A stretch of 20,351 nucleotides of DNA from Oehlia diaphana (GCA_003833135.1 QZLH01000797.1:1-20351); one strand, 5' to 3'. Counted from the stretch's first letter, positions 1 through 10,465 are shown. Numbers and translations: made by a program. The notes: generated by a model not told the origin, from the letters alone.

Positions 1-267
1 ACAAATAAAATACATGATCTATTATAGTAAAATGTAGTATCTTAATAGTTTATTATAATAAATAATAAAATTAAAAGTACATAAAATAACTTTATAACAT
101 TTCTTGCCAATAAAAATACATACGATAAAATAAAATTACCAAAAATAATTTAACCCAAAAATTTTTTTTAATTAAAAGACCAAAATTTTTCAGGTTTAAT
201 TATACAACTTACTTACAGATTATATTTGTTTATGTATTAATATAGTTAAAATAGCTTTTTTATTAAT

Positions 268-443
268 CGTCCGGATCATGTGCGCAGATTATGTGTAACC
301 TGGAAACAAATCCGGCTACCATTTTTTACATGGTGACGTTAGTTAACGTTAATGCTATCACGTGCTCCTAAAATCTGGTAAGATGACGTACGCTAACGAC
401 GCCCCATGTTAAATGTCATCTACAATCTACATGATCGTCAGCC
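268..443. repeat. decayed inverted repeat, MITE-like
   Basis: A GC-richer island in AT-rich sequence. The left arm around 325-356 (ACATGG.GACGTTAG, then ACGT) matches the reverse complement of the right arm around 381-412 (ACATGGGG, then CGTTAG and ACGT) at roughly three-quarters of positions. A looser match continues outward (ATCATGT near both ends). There is no clear target-site duplication. Short frames through it are open on both strands, as expected for a GC-richer palindrome. Confidence 0.35.
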
Positions 444-805
444 ATGGAATAATTTATTGATGTCTGAGTTTTACGTAGAGCAAAATAACCACGAAGATAT
501 TGCCTTTTATGAATAATTCCGGTCAAATTTTTATTACCTTTTTTAAATACATACAGACTGACATTATCTTAATTCTGGTCTCGAAGAAATGCATACTATT
601 TTACAATATATAATTAATTCTTTAATTATTTTAAATAAAATTAATATGTTTGGTTTTAAAGCAGAAATGACTGCAATGATGGTCTACAATTTTATTCGAG
701 ACATCTTTATTGCTAGGTGGAAAGATTTTGTTTCGTAACTCTCCCATTCTGATACGAAAAAATAAATATGCGAGACAAATATTAATCCATGAGAAATTTC
801 ATAAA

Positions 806-885
806 TGCGGATTCATAAAAAAAAAAGTACATAGCATTTATAAAACTTAGATTTATAATTTATGTCCCCTTTGGAAAATAATGAG
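806..885 (+). repeat. dispersed repeat family, copy 1
   Basis: Starts TGCGGATTCATAAAAAAA, then GTACATAGCATTTATAA, and later GTCCCCTTTGGAAAATAATGAG. The same order of blocks recurs at 1501 and 8249, with shorter pieces at 923 and 1691. The 3' part is diverged or interrupted. The copies have no coding capacity and no visible terminal inverted repeat. Confidence 0.5.
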
Positions 886-922
886 ATTATTTATATTCAT
901 GATTATAATAATTTTATTTAAT

Positions 923-968
923 AAAGGTATATAATATTTACTAGAGAATGAAAAAGACTTGAAGAGAT
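923..968 (+). repeat. dispersed repeat family, 3' fragment
   Basis: GGTATATAATATTTACTAGA, then GAATGAAAAAGACTTGAAGAG. This matches the second half of copy 2 at 1510-1557. It begins about 40 bases after copy 1 and may be its displaced 3' part, split by AT-rich sequence. Confidence 0.45.
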
Positions 969-1024
969 TTAGATTTTTACATCTAAATGATTTAATTAAT
1001 ATAATAACATTAATAAAAAAAAAG

Positions 1025-1189
1025 ATGGCTAATTCTGTGGATATTCAGCTCTATAAAAAATTTTTTAGAAAATTGATCACATATCGGAGTTTTTTTGGAA
1101 TGAAAACTAGAAAAATGATCATTTATCGAAATTTTCCCCAGAAAGTAACATCTGGAAGCGAATTACCAATAAGTCATTTGAACAATTAA
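1025..1189 (+). CDS. small open reading frame, 54 codons, unknown
   Basis: An ATG in an A-rich context (AAAG ATG GCT) opens a 54-residue frame ending in TAA at 1187. It begins MANSVDIQLYKKFFRKLITY and is strongly basic, with no recognisable motif. The frame extends upstream to 959 without an ATG, through sequence that ends a dispersed repeat fragment (923-968), so it may be repeat-derived. No splice sites or neighbouring exons were found. This is a candidate only. Confidence 0.2.
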   Translation: MANSVDIQLYKKFFRKLITYRSFFGMKTRKMIIYRNFPQKVTSGSELPISHLNN

Positions 1190-1500
1190 TATTTGAGCTC
1201 CGATATAATAATGGATTCATCATTTCAACTCAGTATTTGTTATATTAAATCCGGCATATAAAGAACTAGTATAAAATTCTTTATAGGACAGGACTAATAC
1301 ATAACCAAATTATATATCTAAAACATTCGTTATTTACCAGATATCTACACCTAAATCCTAACTATCGATATACGTAACTCAGCTTCACTTATTGTTCACG
1401 AAATAAAATTCCTTCCGGTTTGTTTGCATTTCAGTCTTTCTTATCGCAACTATATATCCACGCCTGCCTTTTCTTTCAGATCAATTCCAACTTTTAGTTA

Positions 1501-1558
1501 AAAAAAAAAGTACATAATATTTATGAGTCTTTTGGAGAATGAACAAGACTTGAAGAGT
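1501..1558 (+). repeat. dispersed repeat family, copy 2 (best preserved 3' half)
   Basis: An A-run, then GTACATAATATTTATGAGTC, then TTTTGGAGAATGAACAAGAC and TTGAAGAG. It lacks the GCGGATTCAT head of copies 1 and 3. It defines the 3' signature GAATGA, then AAGACTTGAAGAG. Confidence 0.5.
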
Positions 1559-1690
1559 TTTGTTCTAAAAACTAAAATAGTAATTTATTAAATAAAAACA
1601 AACGTACATTTTGTATATTATTCTATAATTATAAATTTTGCATAATATTTGCGAAGAGCTAACGATTAAATTCAGAAATTTCCAATATTA

Positions 1691-1728
1691 TATTGCATAT
1701 GTCTTCTTCGAATGAGACTTGAAGAGTC
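1691..1728 (+). repeat. dispersed repeat family, short fragment
   Basis: TTGCATATGTCTTCTTCGAA, then TGAGACTTGAAGAG. It shares only the terminal GAATGAGACTTGAAGAG-type signature with the other copies, so it is a degraded fragment. Confidence 0.35.
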
Positions 1729-1971
1729 GTCTAAGGTGTTTACAAAGCAATTCTGGTTGAACAATAATCTTCCAATTTAAGATCATACCTTCAACCTTTT
1801 CCTTAGCCTTCTCTCACCTCAAAAGTATATTTTAACGAATAAATTATTAGATAGATATCTGAGATTTTGCCGAATCGAATAAAGAAACACGAAATCAAAA
1901 TGTCCCTCAACGATTAAAAACGATTTAGTGCGATTCCGTTGGATATGTATTTTAGTAATTATATTAATAAA

Positions 1972-2172
1972 AGAATTAAATTTAAATTATATTTGGACAT
2001 ATTATTTAATTTATTTTTTAGAGAGAGTTTTTCTTTCAAGGTGTGATGAAAATGGAGCATTTTATTAAAGAATTGTGTTTAGAATTAAATTTTAACATTG
2101 ATAATTTATTTTTTAGAGAGAGTTTTTTTTTTTTCTTTCAAGACGACAAAATGGAAGCATTTTTAAACGATT
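1972..2172. repeat. imperfect tandem duplication of about 95-109 bp
   Basis: Two units start AGAATTAAATTT at 1972 and 2081. Both contain TAATTTATTTTTTAGAGAGAG (2007 and 2102), CTTTCAAG and AAAATGGAGCAT or AAAATGGAAGCAT. The first unit carries about 14 extra bases before the shared core, and the second has a longer T-run. The TTTTTTAG/GAGAG junction resembles a splice acceptor, but no frame is shared by both units. Confidence 0.6.
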
Positions 2173-3526
2173 AATGCACGTGCACAATAAAGCTCATAAA
2201 ATGCATATGGGTACACAAATGTTGCAATCTACCAATGTAAAGGTATTTGGCCTGATTTTGAGAAACAGGAAACCGTAAAATTCTTTTTTTGGTACATCAA
2301 ACTTTAGAAATTACAATAAAAGCGTTTTCAGTCGTATAATGTAACACCAATAGCCAAAATTCTTAACATTCTTAACTTTAAAAAAAAAAAATCTTTTTTC
2401 AGACCGAATTACCATTTGATACAAATAATAACACTGGAAAAACATTTGTTGTTATCTTTTTTTATATCATTTATTTTAAAAAAAATTTGGAGATTTATAA
2501 TATTATCATCCCTAATTTCGAATTTCAGGAGTATTGTATCAGAATTTAAATAAGTGAAAAAATTTTATTAAAAATTACCATATACGGTCGAATTTGATGG
2601 TTATTTGTTTTTTTTCAAATATTGATGATTGCATGCGCATCATACTAATTTTCACATTTGGTGAACGTGAATTAAAATTTATTATAGTGACATTTATTAG
2701 TATCATATGAGCTAAATATAATATAGGATTGTATTACCTTTAAGTTTTTAATATTATAATTAAACTACTAAATAAAGTATTAATGGTAAAATCTTTTACA
2801 GTACCTATTTGACATGATTTTATTTAGTGTTAATTACTCAGGTTATTTACATACAAATTGCTTTTGGTTTTACAATAATTTTTTTTTTAATCTCCTACTA
2901 TTATAATTAACTGTATATTTAATGAGTGTAGAAAGAATGGGATCAAATATAAGAATCTATTTCATCTTGTTTCCAAGATTTAATATACTTATTCTTCATC
3001 TAGAATACTATAAAACTCTTTTACTTTGTCTTGTTTCCAAGATTTAACATAATTATTCTTCATCCAAAATATCCAAAATATTATAAAATACTTAGTATTT
3101 CTTTAAGAATATTAATATTACTTATTTTTCTAAAATACTATAAATTATATAAATTAATATAATACATTTAATTTTGGTATAGCATCATTTAATTTAAATA
3201 ATAATAAGAGAAAATAAAGTTTCAAATAAATTATTTCTAATTTTCTAATTTTCAAAAATTATCAATTTTTTTTATTATATTTTTAAATATAATAATCACT
3301 TTATTTTATAACAATTTGAGAATTTACTTACAATTTTACTTTAAATTTAAATGTATTTTGTTTAATTTTAAATAATTTGAATGCATTAATAAAATACATT
3401 TTGGTAAATATAGTTATACTACTATTTTATATATTAAAAAATAAATTGAAATAAAAAATTAAAAATAATATTATTTTATATTTTATATAATAATATTTAG
3501 CATTTTATTTAAGTTTTTTACTTCAA

Positions 3527-3644
3527 ATCACTGGGGTGATCATTACTGTTGGCCAGAATTATTAATTTTTACCGGCACTATATTTTTTTAATGTTGGTTG
3601 ATCATCATAATTTCAGTCACCAGTGATCATCACCCTCCTGTGAT
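3527..3644. mobile_element. short MITE-like element with degenerate inverted ends
   Basis: About 118 bp, markedly GC-richer than its surroundings. The left end ATCACTGGGGTGATCATTAC is mirrored by the right end, whose reverse complement reads ATCACAGGAGGGTGATGATC. Similarity continues inward over roughly 40 bases with small indels. There is no coding capacity. A target-site duplication is not certain: the bases flanking the ends are AT-rich and ambiguous. The family is unknown. Confidence 0.55.
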
Positions 3645-4120
3645 AGTTAGAAAAATTCTTTATTTAATTTGCAATAAATAAAATAAAATAAATTTAAAAT
3701 ACTTTTTTGAAAATTTATATTTAAAACTGATATTTTATAATAATTATAAAATAATATTAAATAATTATAATTATTTTAATTCGTGATTTGTAAATAAAGT
3801 AGAAAATCCTATATTAAAAATTGGTAATAGTGCAAAATTTGACGTTATGGCAAACTAAAGTGCTAATTGTTAATATAATATAAAAAATTTTACCTAATGT
3901 CATCACAAAATTTTCTATTCCATATAACTTAAAAAATTTGTTAATAGTATCAGTTACACTTCTATTAAAATCACTAATTTTGAAATTTAGTAAAACATGT
4001 TACTTAAGTTAATTAACACATGTTGTACACCTTCAATTTAATAAATCCAAAAAAAAAATTTTTTACTACCAAGATCAACAAAATATTTTTTTTTTAATGC
4101 ACCATTAAATAAATTTTCTA

Positions 4121-4379
4121 CAGCTTGTTTAACGTTAGACTGACATAAAATTATGCTATTTAGCTTACTTTTTGTTGAAAGTCTGGTAAAATTTTTGAGC
4201 ACTAGAAATGACTTACTTATAAGCTTAAAGGGAAAAAATGCTTTATTTTTAACATTATGAATAATAAGTTTTTACTTTTAGGTTTATAGAAAAGTTATTT
4301 CTAATAATTGAAAATTTTACTAGACTTCTAGTAAAAAGTTAGTCAAGTAGTATAATTTTATGCTAATAGTTTTAGCTTT
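4121..4379. mobile_element. long imperfect palindrome (fold-back element)
   Basis: The left arm 4144-4246 and the right arm 4261-4362 are reverse complements at roughly 78% of positions over about 103 bases, with few indels and a 14-base loop (4247-4260). Landmarks shared by both arms in order are CATAAAATTAT, AACTTTTT or TACTTTTT, GAAGTCT or AAAGTCT, GGTAAAATTTT or AGTAAAATTTT, TAGAAAT, and a CTTAAA or CCTAAA block. Weaker pairing (AGCT...TTAG) extends to about 4121 and 4379. No coding frame and no sure target-site duplication were seen. It is interpreted as a decayed fold-back MITE. Confidence 0.65.
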
Positions 4380-7172
4380 TATATCATTTTTTAAATATTA
4401 GTACTTTATCTTATCACGTTTTCAGATTCTCACTATTATATATTATAATAGTATATAACTTAACCCTGATTTTTACTCTACTTTTTATATAAATTACAAA
4501 TTAATTTATTTAAAAAAATTAATTTTAATAAACAAAATTTATTACTGATATTAATATATATTATTAATAAAACTTTTCAGACAATAATTATTTAAAATTA
4601 GTTTGAGTAATTTTATTAAAAAAACTTTTTATATTTACATAAATATCTATTATTTATAAATTTCTTGAATTTGAATATAGTTTAAAATACTGGTATTATA
4701 ATTATATCAGTAAGTTTAATTAGCAGAAAATTAGTATTTAACTACTTATACTAAAAAAATTATTAATAACTGAAAATATTAGTTTTATTTATTAATATTA
4801 TAATTTTTTAAATTTTTAATATATTTTATATTTAAGTTTAAGTTATCCTACTTATAGAATAAAATAATACAGCAATGATATGTATTATTATTAATGTAGT
4901 CTCTTAGTTTAAGTTTACATTTATTATTAGAAATAAATTGGTTAATATTTCACATCTTCTTATTCTGAAGAAGGTAAAGTAGTAAAGGTAAATAAAGGTA
5001 TATTAATTTTTAAATATTTATTTTAAAGAATCTTGTATAATCCTAGTTAAAGCTGATATATAAATATATTTCCATTAAGCTTAAAATAAAAATGAACTAT
5101 TTTTTTAAATAATATCTAAAATAAGTAAATAGAAATAATAAGTATTAGTAAAAAAAAAATAAATATTAAACAATAATAAAAAAACTTACTTATTTATATT
5201 ATATTAGTTCATTTGTATCAAATTTATATGTTTAAAGAACTTAATCACTATAGTTTTAAAAATACAAAATAGTTTATAGTCTAACTTTTATTATTATATT
5301 TAAAATTTTAATTTTTTTTTAATTTTTTTATTTTAATTTATTTTTTTTTTTTAAAAAAAAAAATCAGTAATATATTTCTTTATTAATAAATGCAAATAAT
5401 AATAAAGTTAATCAATTCTTAAAATATATAAATATATGTATCTAAAAATATATATTCTAAAAATAATATAAAATAAAAAAACATAATTAAAAAAAAGTTG
5501 TTTTATAAATTATTTATTTTTTTTATCTCCTGTATCTTATTAAATATTTTGTTACTATGTTTAATAATTAATTTATATTATAACTAAAATTCTAATATAT
5601 TTAAAATTCTAAATGATTATTATAAGAGATAAGTACATTTTTTTGTTTTTTAAAATTATGAATATTATAAATTTATTTAATTTATTTTATTATATTTAAA
5701 ATAAATAATGTTATTTATAAATTACTATAAATTTTAGTAAATAATAGAATTTATTATATATAATAAAATTAATAAAATGAAAAATGAGAAGATTGCTTTA
5801 TTTATTTATTAATTTATAAATATTAGAGTTATAAATAAAAATATTCAATATATTAAATTTATATTTTATAAATTTTATAATAAAATTAATTAAATATTAA
5901 TTTATATAATAAAATTTTTTTATTTTTATATAGTAAAATTATTTTTTTTTATATAGTATAAATAAATTTTTTTTATTTTTTACAATAAAATTTTTATATA
6001 GTAAATTTTTTTAGTATTTTAAAAAAATTTTATATATAATAAGAATTTAATAATAATAATATTTATTTCAAAAAATCCAGATTTATATTATAACTATTAC
6101 TTTTTTTATTTGGAAAAAAGTAAATATGTCTATAAGAAATAACTTATGTTTTTAAAATTTACCATTTTATTTAATATTAATATTTAATTACAATAGATAT
6201 ATTAAATATATAATAAAAATATTTTATTATAAAATTAATATTTTTAATTTTAAAGTATTATTTGCTAATACGTTTTTTGCTATTTTATTTATAATTTAAT
6301 TTATATAATATATATATAAATTTTAAACTGTATTTTTAATTTTATATTATATTTTATTAAATATTAATTATAAAATAAAAAAAAAATTAATTTTTTTTTT
6401 AAAAAATATATAATAAAAAATTTTATAAATTATTTATAGTTTCTTTTTTTTAATTTATATATTATCATAAATTTTATTTTAATTATATATAATTAAATAT
6501 TTAAATAATAAGGATATATGTATAACATATTCATCTTCACTATTTTTAACCAACTTATGTTTATTTTTTGAGTTATATTTTGTATTTTAAAACTATTTCT
6601 ATATACTTTTAAAGATTTATAATATATAGATTTATATTTTTTTTAACATTAAAATTTTGTTTAAAAAATTATTAATTATTTTTAAAGAATTTTATTAAAT
6701 AAAAAATAAATATATTATTAATTTATTAAATTGGCAATAAATTTATATAATTTCAATAATAAAAAATTTATTATTATATTTATTTAGTAATTACAAATCA
6801 AAAAAATTTTAGTTTTATAAATTCTTAATTAATATAATAAAATATTCTTTTACTAATTATAAATGATAAATCTTGTAAAAATATAATAATTTGATGTCTG
6901 AATTGTTTTCCATTTTTAAAGGTTTATTATAAATATAGCAATAAATACTAAAAGAAGCAATTATTCCTTTAATATGATAACTTTATTAATGATAAACTAT
7001 ATACATATTATAGAATTCCCTTTTAATACTAATAAACTGCATTAAAAAAAAAATTAAAAATTAAAAACATAATCTACTATATTGGTTGAAATATTCAGTT
7101 AAATATAATTAAAATATCAAATAAAAGGAAATAATTATTATTTCAAAAGTGTATAACACCTTAACTTCTCTA

Positions 7173-8024
7173 TTAATTAATCAATATGGATCTTTGGGTT
7201 TTGAATTCTCTTATATAATTTGATTTACATTCATCTAAAACCACAGTTAAAGAAAAATTGAGTAAATAAGAATACTGTATTGGCATTTGCGCTAATGTAC
7301 TTCCTAAAAAATAAAAAAGAATTCAGTATTAAGTAATTCTATATATAAATAAAAAAATTTAAGTATGTTACCTGATTTCTTCCAAAATTCGTCAATGAAT
7401 TCATCAAAAAACTTTACTGATGAAAGAAAATTTTGTAAAATATAAAATAAAATTTTGAGTTCAAACTTTCAATTATTCTTACATTATTTTTATTAACAAA
7501 TAAAAAATCTATAATATTTAATATATATTAGTATCAATTTTCTAAATATTGAATTTTATTACTTTTAACATATTGAATTATAGTCTTGCAGTTTTGAATC
7601 TAGTCTTGCTTTAATGAAGTTTTACAAAAACACTTTTTAATTAATTGCAATATTCCTACTTTTGTCTATTTGATAAATTTCATTCCTTGATTTTACAATT
7701 AAGGGTTTCGATACCATAAAATTTAAGATTTCCATCCTGAGAATAACGATGCTGAGAATGTCAAAAAGCAGGATCAGCCTTGAAAGTAAATTATGTTTTG
7801 ATAATCCATTCCTAGTTATTAAATACTGTAAAGTAAAAATTAATGCACTGAGTGAAATTTGAAATATTCTTCCATTTTATTTTAATGCCACTATCCCATG
7901 ATCCACTAACTCCAATTTACTCATCTATATCTAGAATAATTTTTTTAGAATTGCTGCCATTCATGCTCTTTAGAGCAACTAACCCGTCTTTCAAAACATT
8001 TGCCGGAATTGTTTCTAGAAATTG
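7173..8024 (-). CDS. 3' part of a spliced protein-coding gene, family unknown (four exons)
   Basis: Four exons join without a frame break: 8024-7921, 7751-7660, 7416-7372 and 7303-7173. The introns are 169, 243 and 68 nt and all are GT...AG (donors GTAAAT, GTAGGA, GTAACA; acceptors TTCTCAG, TTCATCAG, TTTTTTAG). Coding length is 372 nt, exactly 124 codons with a TAA stop at 7175-7173. The stop apparently following the first exon (GAG TAA) is really the donor GA|GTAAAT. An alternative acceptor for exon 2 lies 15 nt further in and keeps the frame. The peptide is acidic to neutral and rich in Leu, Ile and Phe, with stretches such as QFLETIPANVLKDGLVALKS, FFDEFIDEFWKKSGSTLAQM and VVLDECKSNYIREFKTQRSI. 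No signal peptide, zinc finger or catalytic motif is visible; it looks mainly helical. The start of this part is set by acceptor TCCAG at 8025; the frame stays open to 8048. I do not recognise the family. Agreement of three independent introns with one frame is the main support. Confidence 0.6.
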
Positions 8025-8085
8025 CTGGACTTCGAGATGATCATCTTGTTAGAGAAGAATCCAAAAGATCACCATCACTTTTTAC

Positions 8086-8121
8086 CCTCTCATTCTCATT
8101 GATATAATGTTCGTGATATAT
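8086..8121 (-). CDS. probable short upstream exon of the same minus-strand gene
   Basis: Twelve open codons read IYHEHYINENER and end exactly at an AGG|GTAAAA donor. A 61-nt intron (8085-8025) with a pyrimidine run and CTAAC branch-site-like motif then leads, in phase, to acceptor TCCAG and the next exon. Just upstream, this frame is closed by TGA at 8124-8122, and no AG acceptor lies between that stop and the exon. The link further upstream is therefore unresolved. Another frame through 8143-8087 is open from a TATAG acceptor, but ends in the wrong phase for the exon at 8024. Either the exon boundary is wrong, a base is missing or extra, or the gene copy is broken here. Confidence 0.35.
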
Positions 8122-8248
8122 TCACATTTTAAAAAATAATCTATAATCCAATTAAGGTTTTGATAGTTGGTAAATATTGTGAACTTTTAAAGGTTTACAT
8201 CAGAGCCAGGTTTGGTATCTCAATAAAAACTATCGTCTTTTATCATAG

Positions 8249-8308
8249 TGCGGATTCATAAAAAAAGGCATATAATGTTTGTCTCTTTTGAATAATGAAG
8301 AATCTTTT
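8249..8308 (+). repeat. dispersed repeat family, copy 3, inside the minus-strand gene region
   Basis: TGCGGATTCATAAAAAAAGG, then CATATAATGTTTGTCTCTTT and GAATAATGAAGAATC. It combines the head of copy 1 with the middle of copy 2. It ends next to the exon-like segment at 8309-8459 and probably lies in an intron of that gene. Confidence 0.5.
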
Positions 8309-8459
8309 CTAAACATTTGAAATGCAATCCCACAGGCCACAGTTATTCATATTCCTACACATATTCAGAATGAGCAATCTTATATCATCTTCCAAACTTT
8401 GGTATCCTAATAACAATAGTATCAATTGAGGTATCTCAGCATCTAGTCTTGCTGATTCT
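8309..8459 (-). CDS. exon-like coding segment, probably the same minus-strand gene
   Basis: About 50 open codons follow a CTACACAG acceptor at 8460 and run to TAG at 8311-8309. A possible donor GTTTAG lies just before that stop. The peptide includes ESARLDAEIPQLILLLLGYQ and SLEDDIRLLILNMCRNMNNC, with far more mixed composition than chance frames in this AT-rich sequence. It has amphipathic leucine-rich helices, compatible with a helical-repeat protein, but no family is assigned. The 3' edge abuts a dispersed repeat copy at 8249-8308, which would then lie in an intron. I found no splice phase that joins it cleanly to 8121, so the gene may be damaged or my boundaries wrong. Confidence 0.4.
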
Positions 8460-8866
8460 CTGTGTAGTAGTAAATATAAATGATCTTTTTTCCTTTTTTT
8501 TTGTCGTGATAATTAAGTATGTCTCCTGTTCATTAAATTTTTTTTTTAAAAGAAGGAAGAGATCAGAAAGTAAAAAAACGGTAAGACAAAAAAATAAATC
8601 AAAAATTTGGCTTAATATGTCTGATTTAGTTGGGATTTGTTGGCCTTGTTATATAAAAGATGGGTAAAAATGTATTTTAATCTTGATTCGGTAATCAATA
8701 AACACACAACATCAGCCGATTATTGCATTTGAGTATTTAAGTACAAATGTATAAATCAACTTATAGTAAACGTGTATATTGCTTTATAAATCCATATATT
8801 GTTTCGTTTCAATTATTTTTTAAAAAACATTTCTCAGATAAAAATCATCGATATTTGAATAACGAT

Positions 8867-8896
8867 AAAAAAAAAAAAAAAAAAAAAAATTTTTTT
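8867..8896. repeat. A23/T7 homopolymer tract
   Basis: Twenty-three consecutive A followed by seven T. It is the longest homopolymer seen in the window and lies between the exon-like segments at 8459 and 8939. It could be a reverse-transcribed poly(A) scar, a simple slippage tract or an intronic run. It is also a place where sequence errors are likely. Confidence 0.7.
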
Positions 8897-8938
8897 CATA
8901 TAACCAAATCTCTGTTACAATAATGCATACACTACCTA

Positions 8939-9214
8939 TGCATCCCATTTAAAATGCAGTGCATAACATTGTGTAACTACTTCATTGGGCGGATTAAAAG
9001 GATTTTCGTTACATAATATCAGGTGTTAGTGCTACCGCATGATGCTCACTTGCCAAATTTATATAAATTTCTTGCGTTTTCGCGACTAGTATTACGTGAA
9101 CATAAAGATCCGATTAAAACATTTTCTTTGATATATTATTACATACTCACTTCCTAATAAGGTTTCTTCAAATTTTTGTGTAACTTGTAAATTAGTAAAT
9201 TTTAAATTGGTCAT
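8939..9214 (-). pseudogene. possible 5' exons of the minus-strand gene, with a frame break
   Basis: An ATG at 9214 opens 21 codons (MTNLKFTNLQVTQKFEETLL and one more) up to a GTGAGT donor at 9150. A 65-nt intron ending ACTAG (9150-9086) joins in phase to IAKTQEIYINLASEHHAVAL followed by TPDIM, which stops at TAA 9011-9009. The adjacent frame then continues with ENPFNPPNEVVTQCYALHFK to TAG at 8938-8936. Removing one base near 9009 would merge the two frames, so this may be a frameshifted copy, a sequence error, or two chance frames. Other frames upstream of 9214 are also open for 20-40 codons, so the true 5' end is uncertain. No exon was identified between 8935 and 8460. Confidence 0.35.
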
Positions 9215-9952
9215 TATATGTTTTATTATTAAACGATAGTGTAACTGCGCCACCCGTCAATCGTCTCTTTTTTATAGAGTTTTTTAAATAAAATAAATAT
9301 TATCTTTATGTTTTAAAAGAAATTTGATAATCTTATTTATTCGTATTGTGGCTATTATGACGCCTGGAAATATGAAACTTTTTCTCTTTAAACTAAAACT
9401 CAAAAATTTGTGAAATTCTCCTTTTGAAAATTGTTATTTGTGTTTTATTTAATAATTCGCAAATTTTGTAATTAATTTTCTTCTGATAAATATGTCATGA
9501 TTATTGGTCAATAATAAAATGCAAATATTTGGAATTTTGAGCTACAATAATTATATTGAGACTTACTCTTTGTATAAATCTAGACCCAATACATGTTTTT
9601 TTTTTAGTTAGTCAACTTTTTAAAAAAACTTTATTATAAGAACAAATTATAATGCTCATTTATATAGTAGCTTATACTTTGTAATATATGGTTAAATTTC
9701 TTTACATACATGCATTTAGTTTAATAATAAATTATTTAGATTACTTTTTATTTCGCGCTTTAAATATAATTTTTTTTTTTGTGAACCGTTACAAATGACG
9801 CTGACCCCTTCGAACATTTAATTGCAAAATATTGTTTTTTAATGTATAATACAAATAATTTATAATTGTCATTATCTAATTGCCTATAGTTTATGGTAAC
9901 AATCGACCATCTGAAGTATATTGGCTGAGTTTTGTCCACTTAACTATTACCG

Positions 9953-9982
9953 ATTATTATTATATTATTATTATAATAATAA
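9953..9982. repeat. ATT/AAT microsatellite palindrome
   Basis: TTATTATTATATTATTATTA continues into TAATAATAA. This is a trinucleotide run that reverses into its complement and so can form a short hairpin. Confidence 0.6.
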
Positions 9983-10465
9983 CAAAATTTATGTATTATA
10001 AATTACTATTGTAAAAATAAATATACATATATAACCTAATTAAATTACTTATACATTAAGCCCTTTATGTAAATTCTGAATAGTTTATTAATATAATTAA
10101 AACTTGTTTTATTCTAATTATAACTTAATTCTCGATGAATACGGGTAAATACGGATTCATTCATCGCAATAAACTTAAAATGTCACGATAATTTAGGGGG
10201 GAAATGTAAATAAAATCTATATTAGATAAGATATCATTTTATTTTATCTTGTTTGATAAATATTATTTATTAATTTAGAAGGTATTATAATAATATCAAA
10301 TATTAAATATGAGAATTGTAACAAAAAAAAAAACGGGAAAAATAATAAATAGAATAAATTAAAATAACAAAAAATTAAAATGTGTGATCAAAAAAAAGGA
10401 TTTTTTTAAATTAAAATGTTTATAATAAATAATTTCGTTTTTAATTTTTTTATCTCTGGATTTCT

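Larger units (their letters stand above)
3180..6900. other. extremely AT-rich block without genes
   Basis: Composition shifts sharply: G and C become rare, homopolymer A and T runs and TATA/TTAA tracts dominate, and stops occur in every frame every few codons. Apart from the two fold-back elements at 3527-3644 and 4121-4379, I see no gene or RNA. Around 5920-6010 a TTTTTATATAGTA motif recurs about three times. A T/A palindromic run lies near 5310-5360 and another near 6385-6410. A second block of the same kind is at 16850-19480. Confidence 0.7.

Noticed and set aside
7852..8040. 62-codon plus-strand open frame
   Set aside because: It is antisense to an exon of the minus-strand gene (7921-8024), which has consistent splice phases.
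8449..8667. 72-codon plus-strand open frame
   Set aside because: It lies opposite the exon-like minus-strand segment and A/T runs, starts with no support, and is Phe/Val/Lys-rich as expected from poly-T and poly-A.
8939..9085. Resemblance of the ENPFNPPNEVVTQCYALHFK stretch to armadillo-type proteins such as cohesin SA
   Set aside because: The similarity is an impression over about 20 residues with no diagnostic motif; a profile search would be needed, so no family was named.
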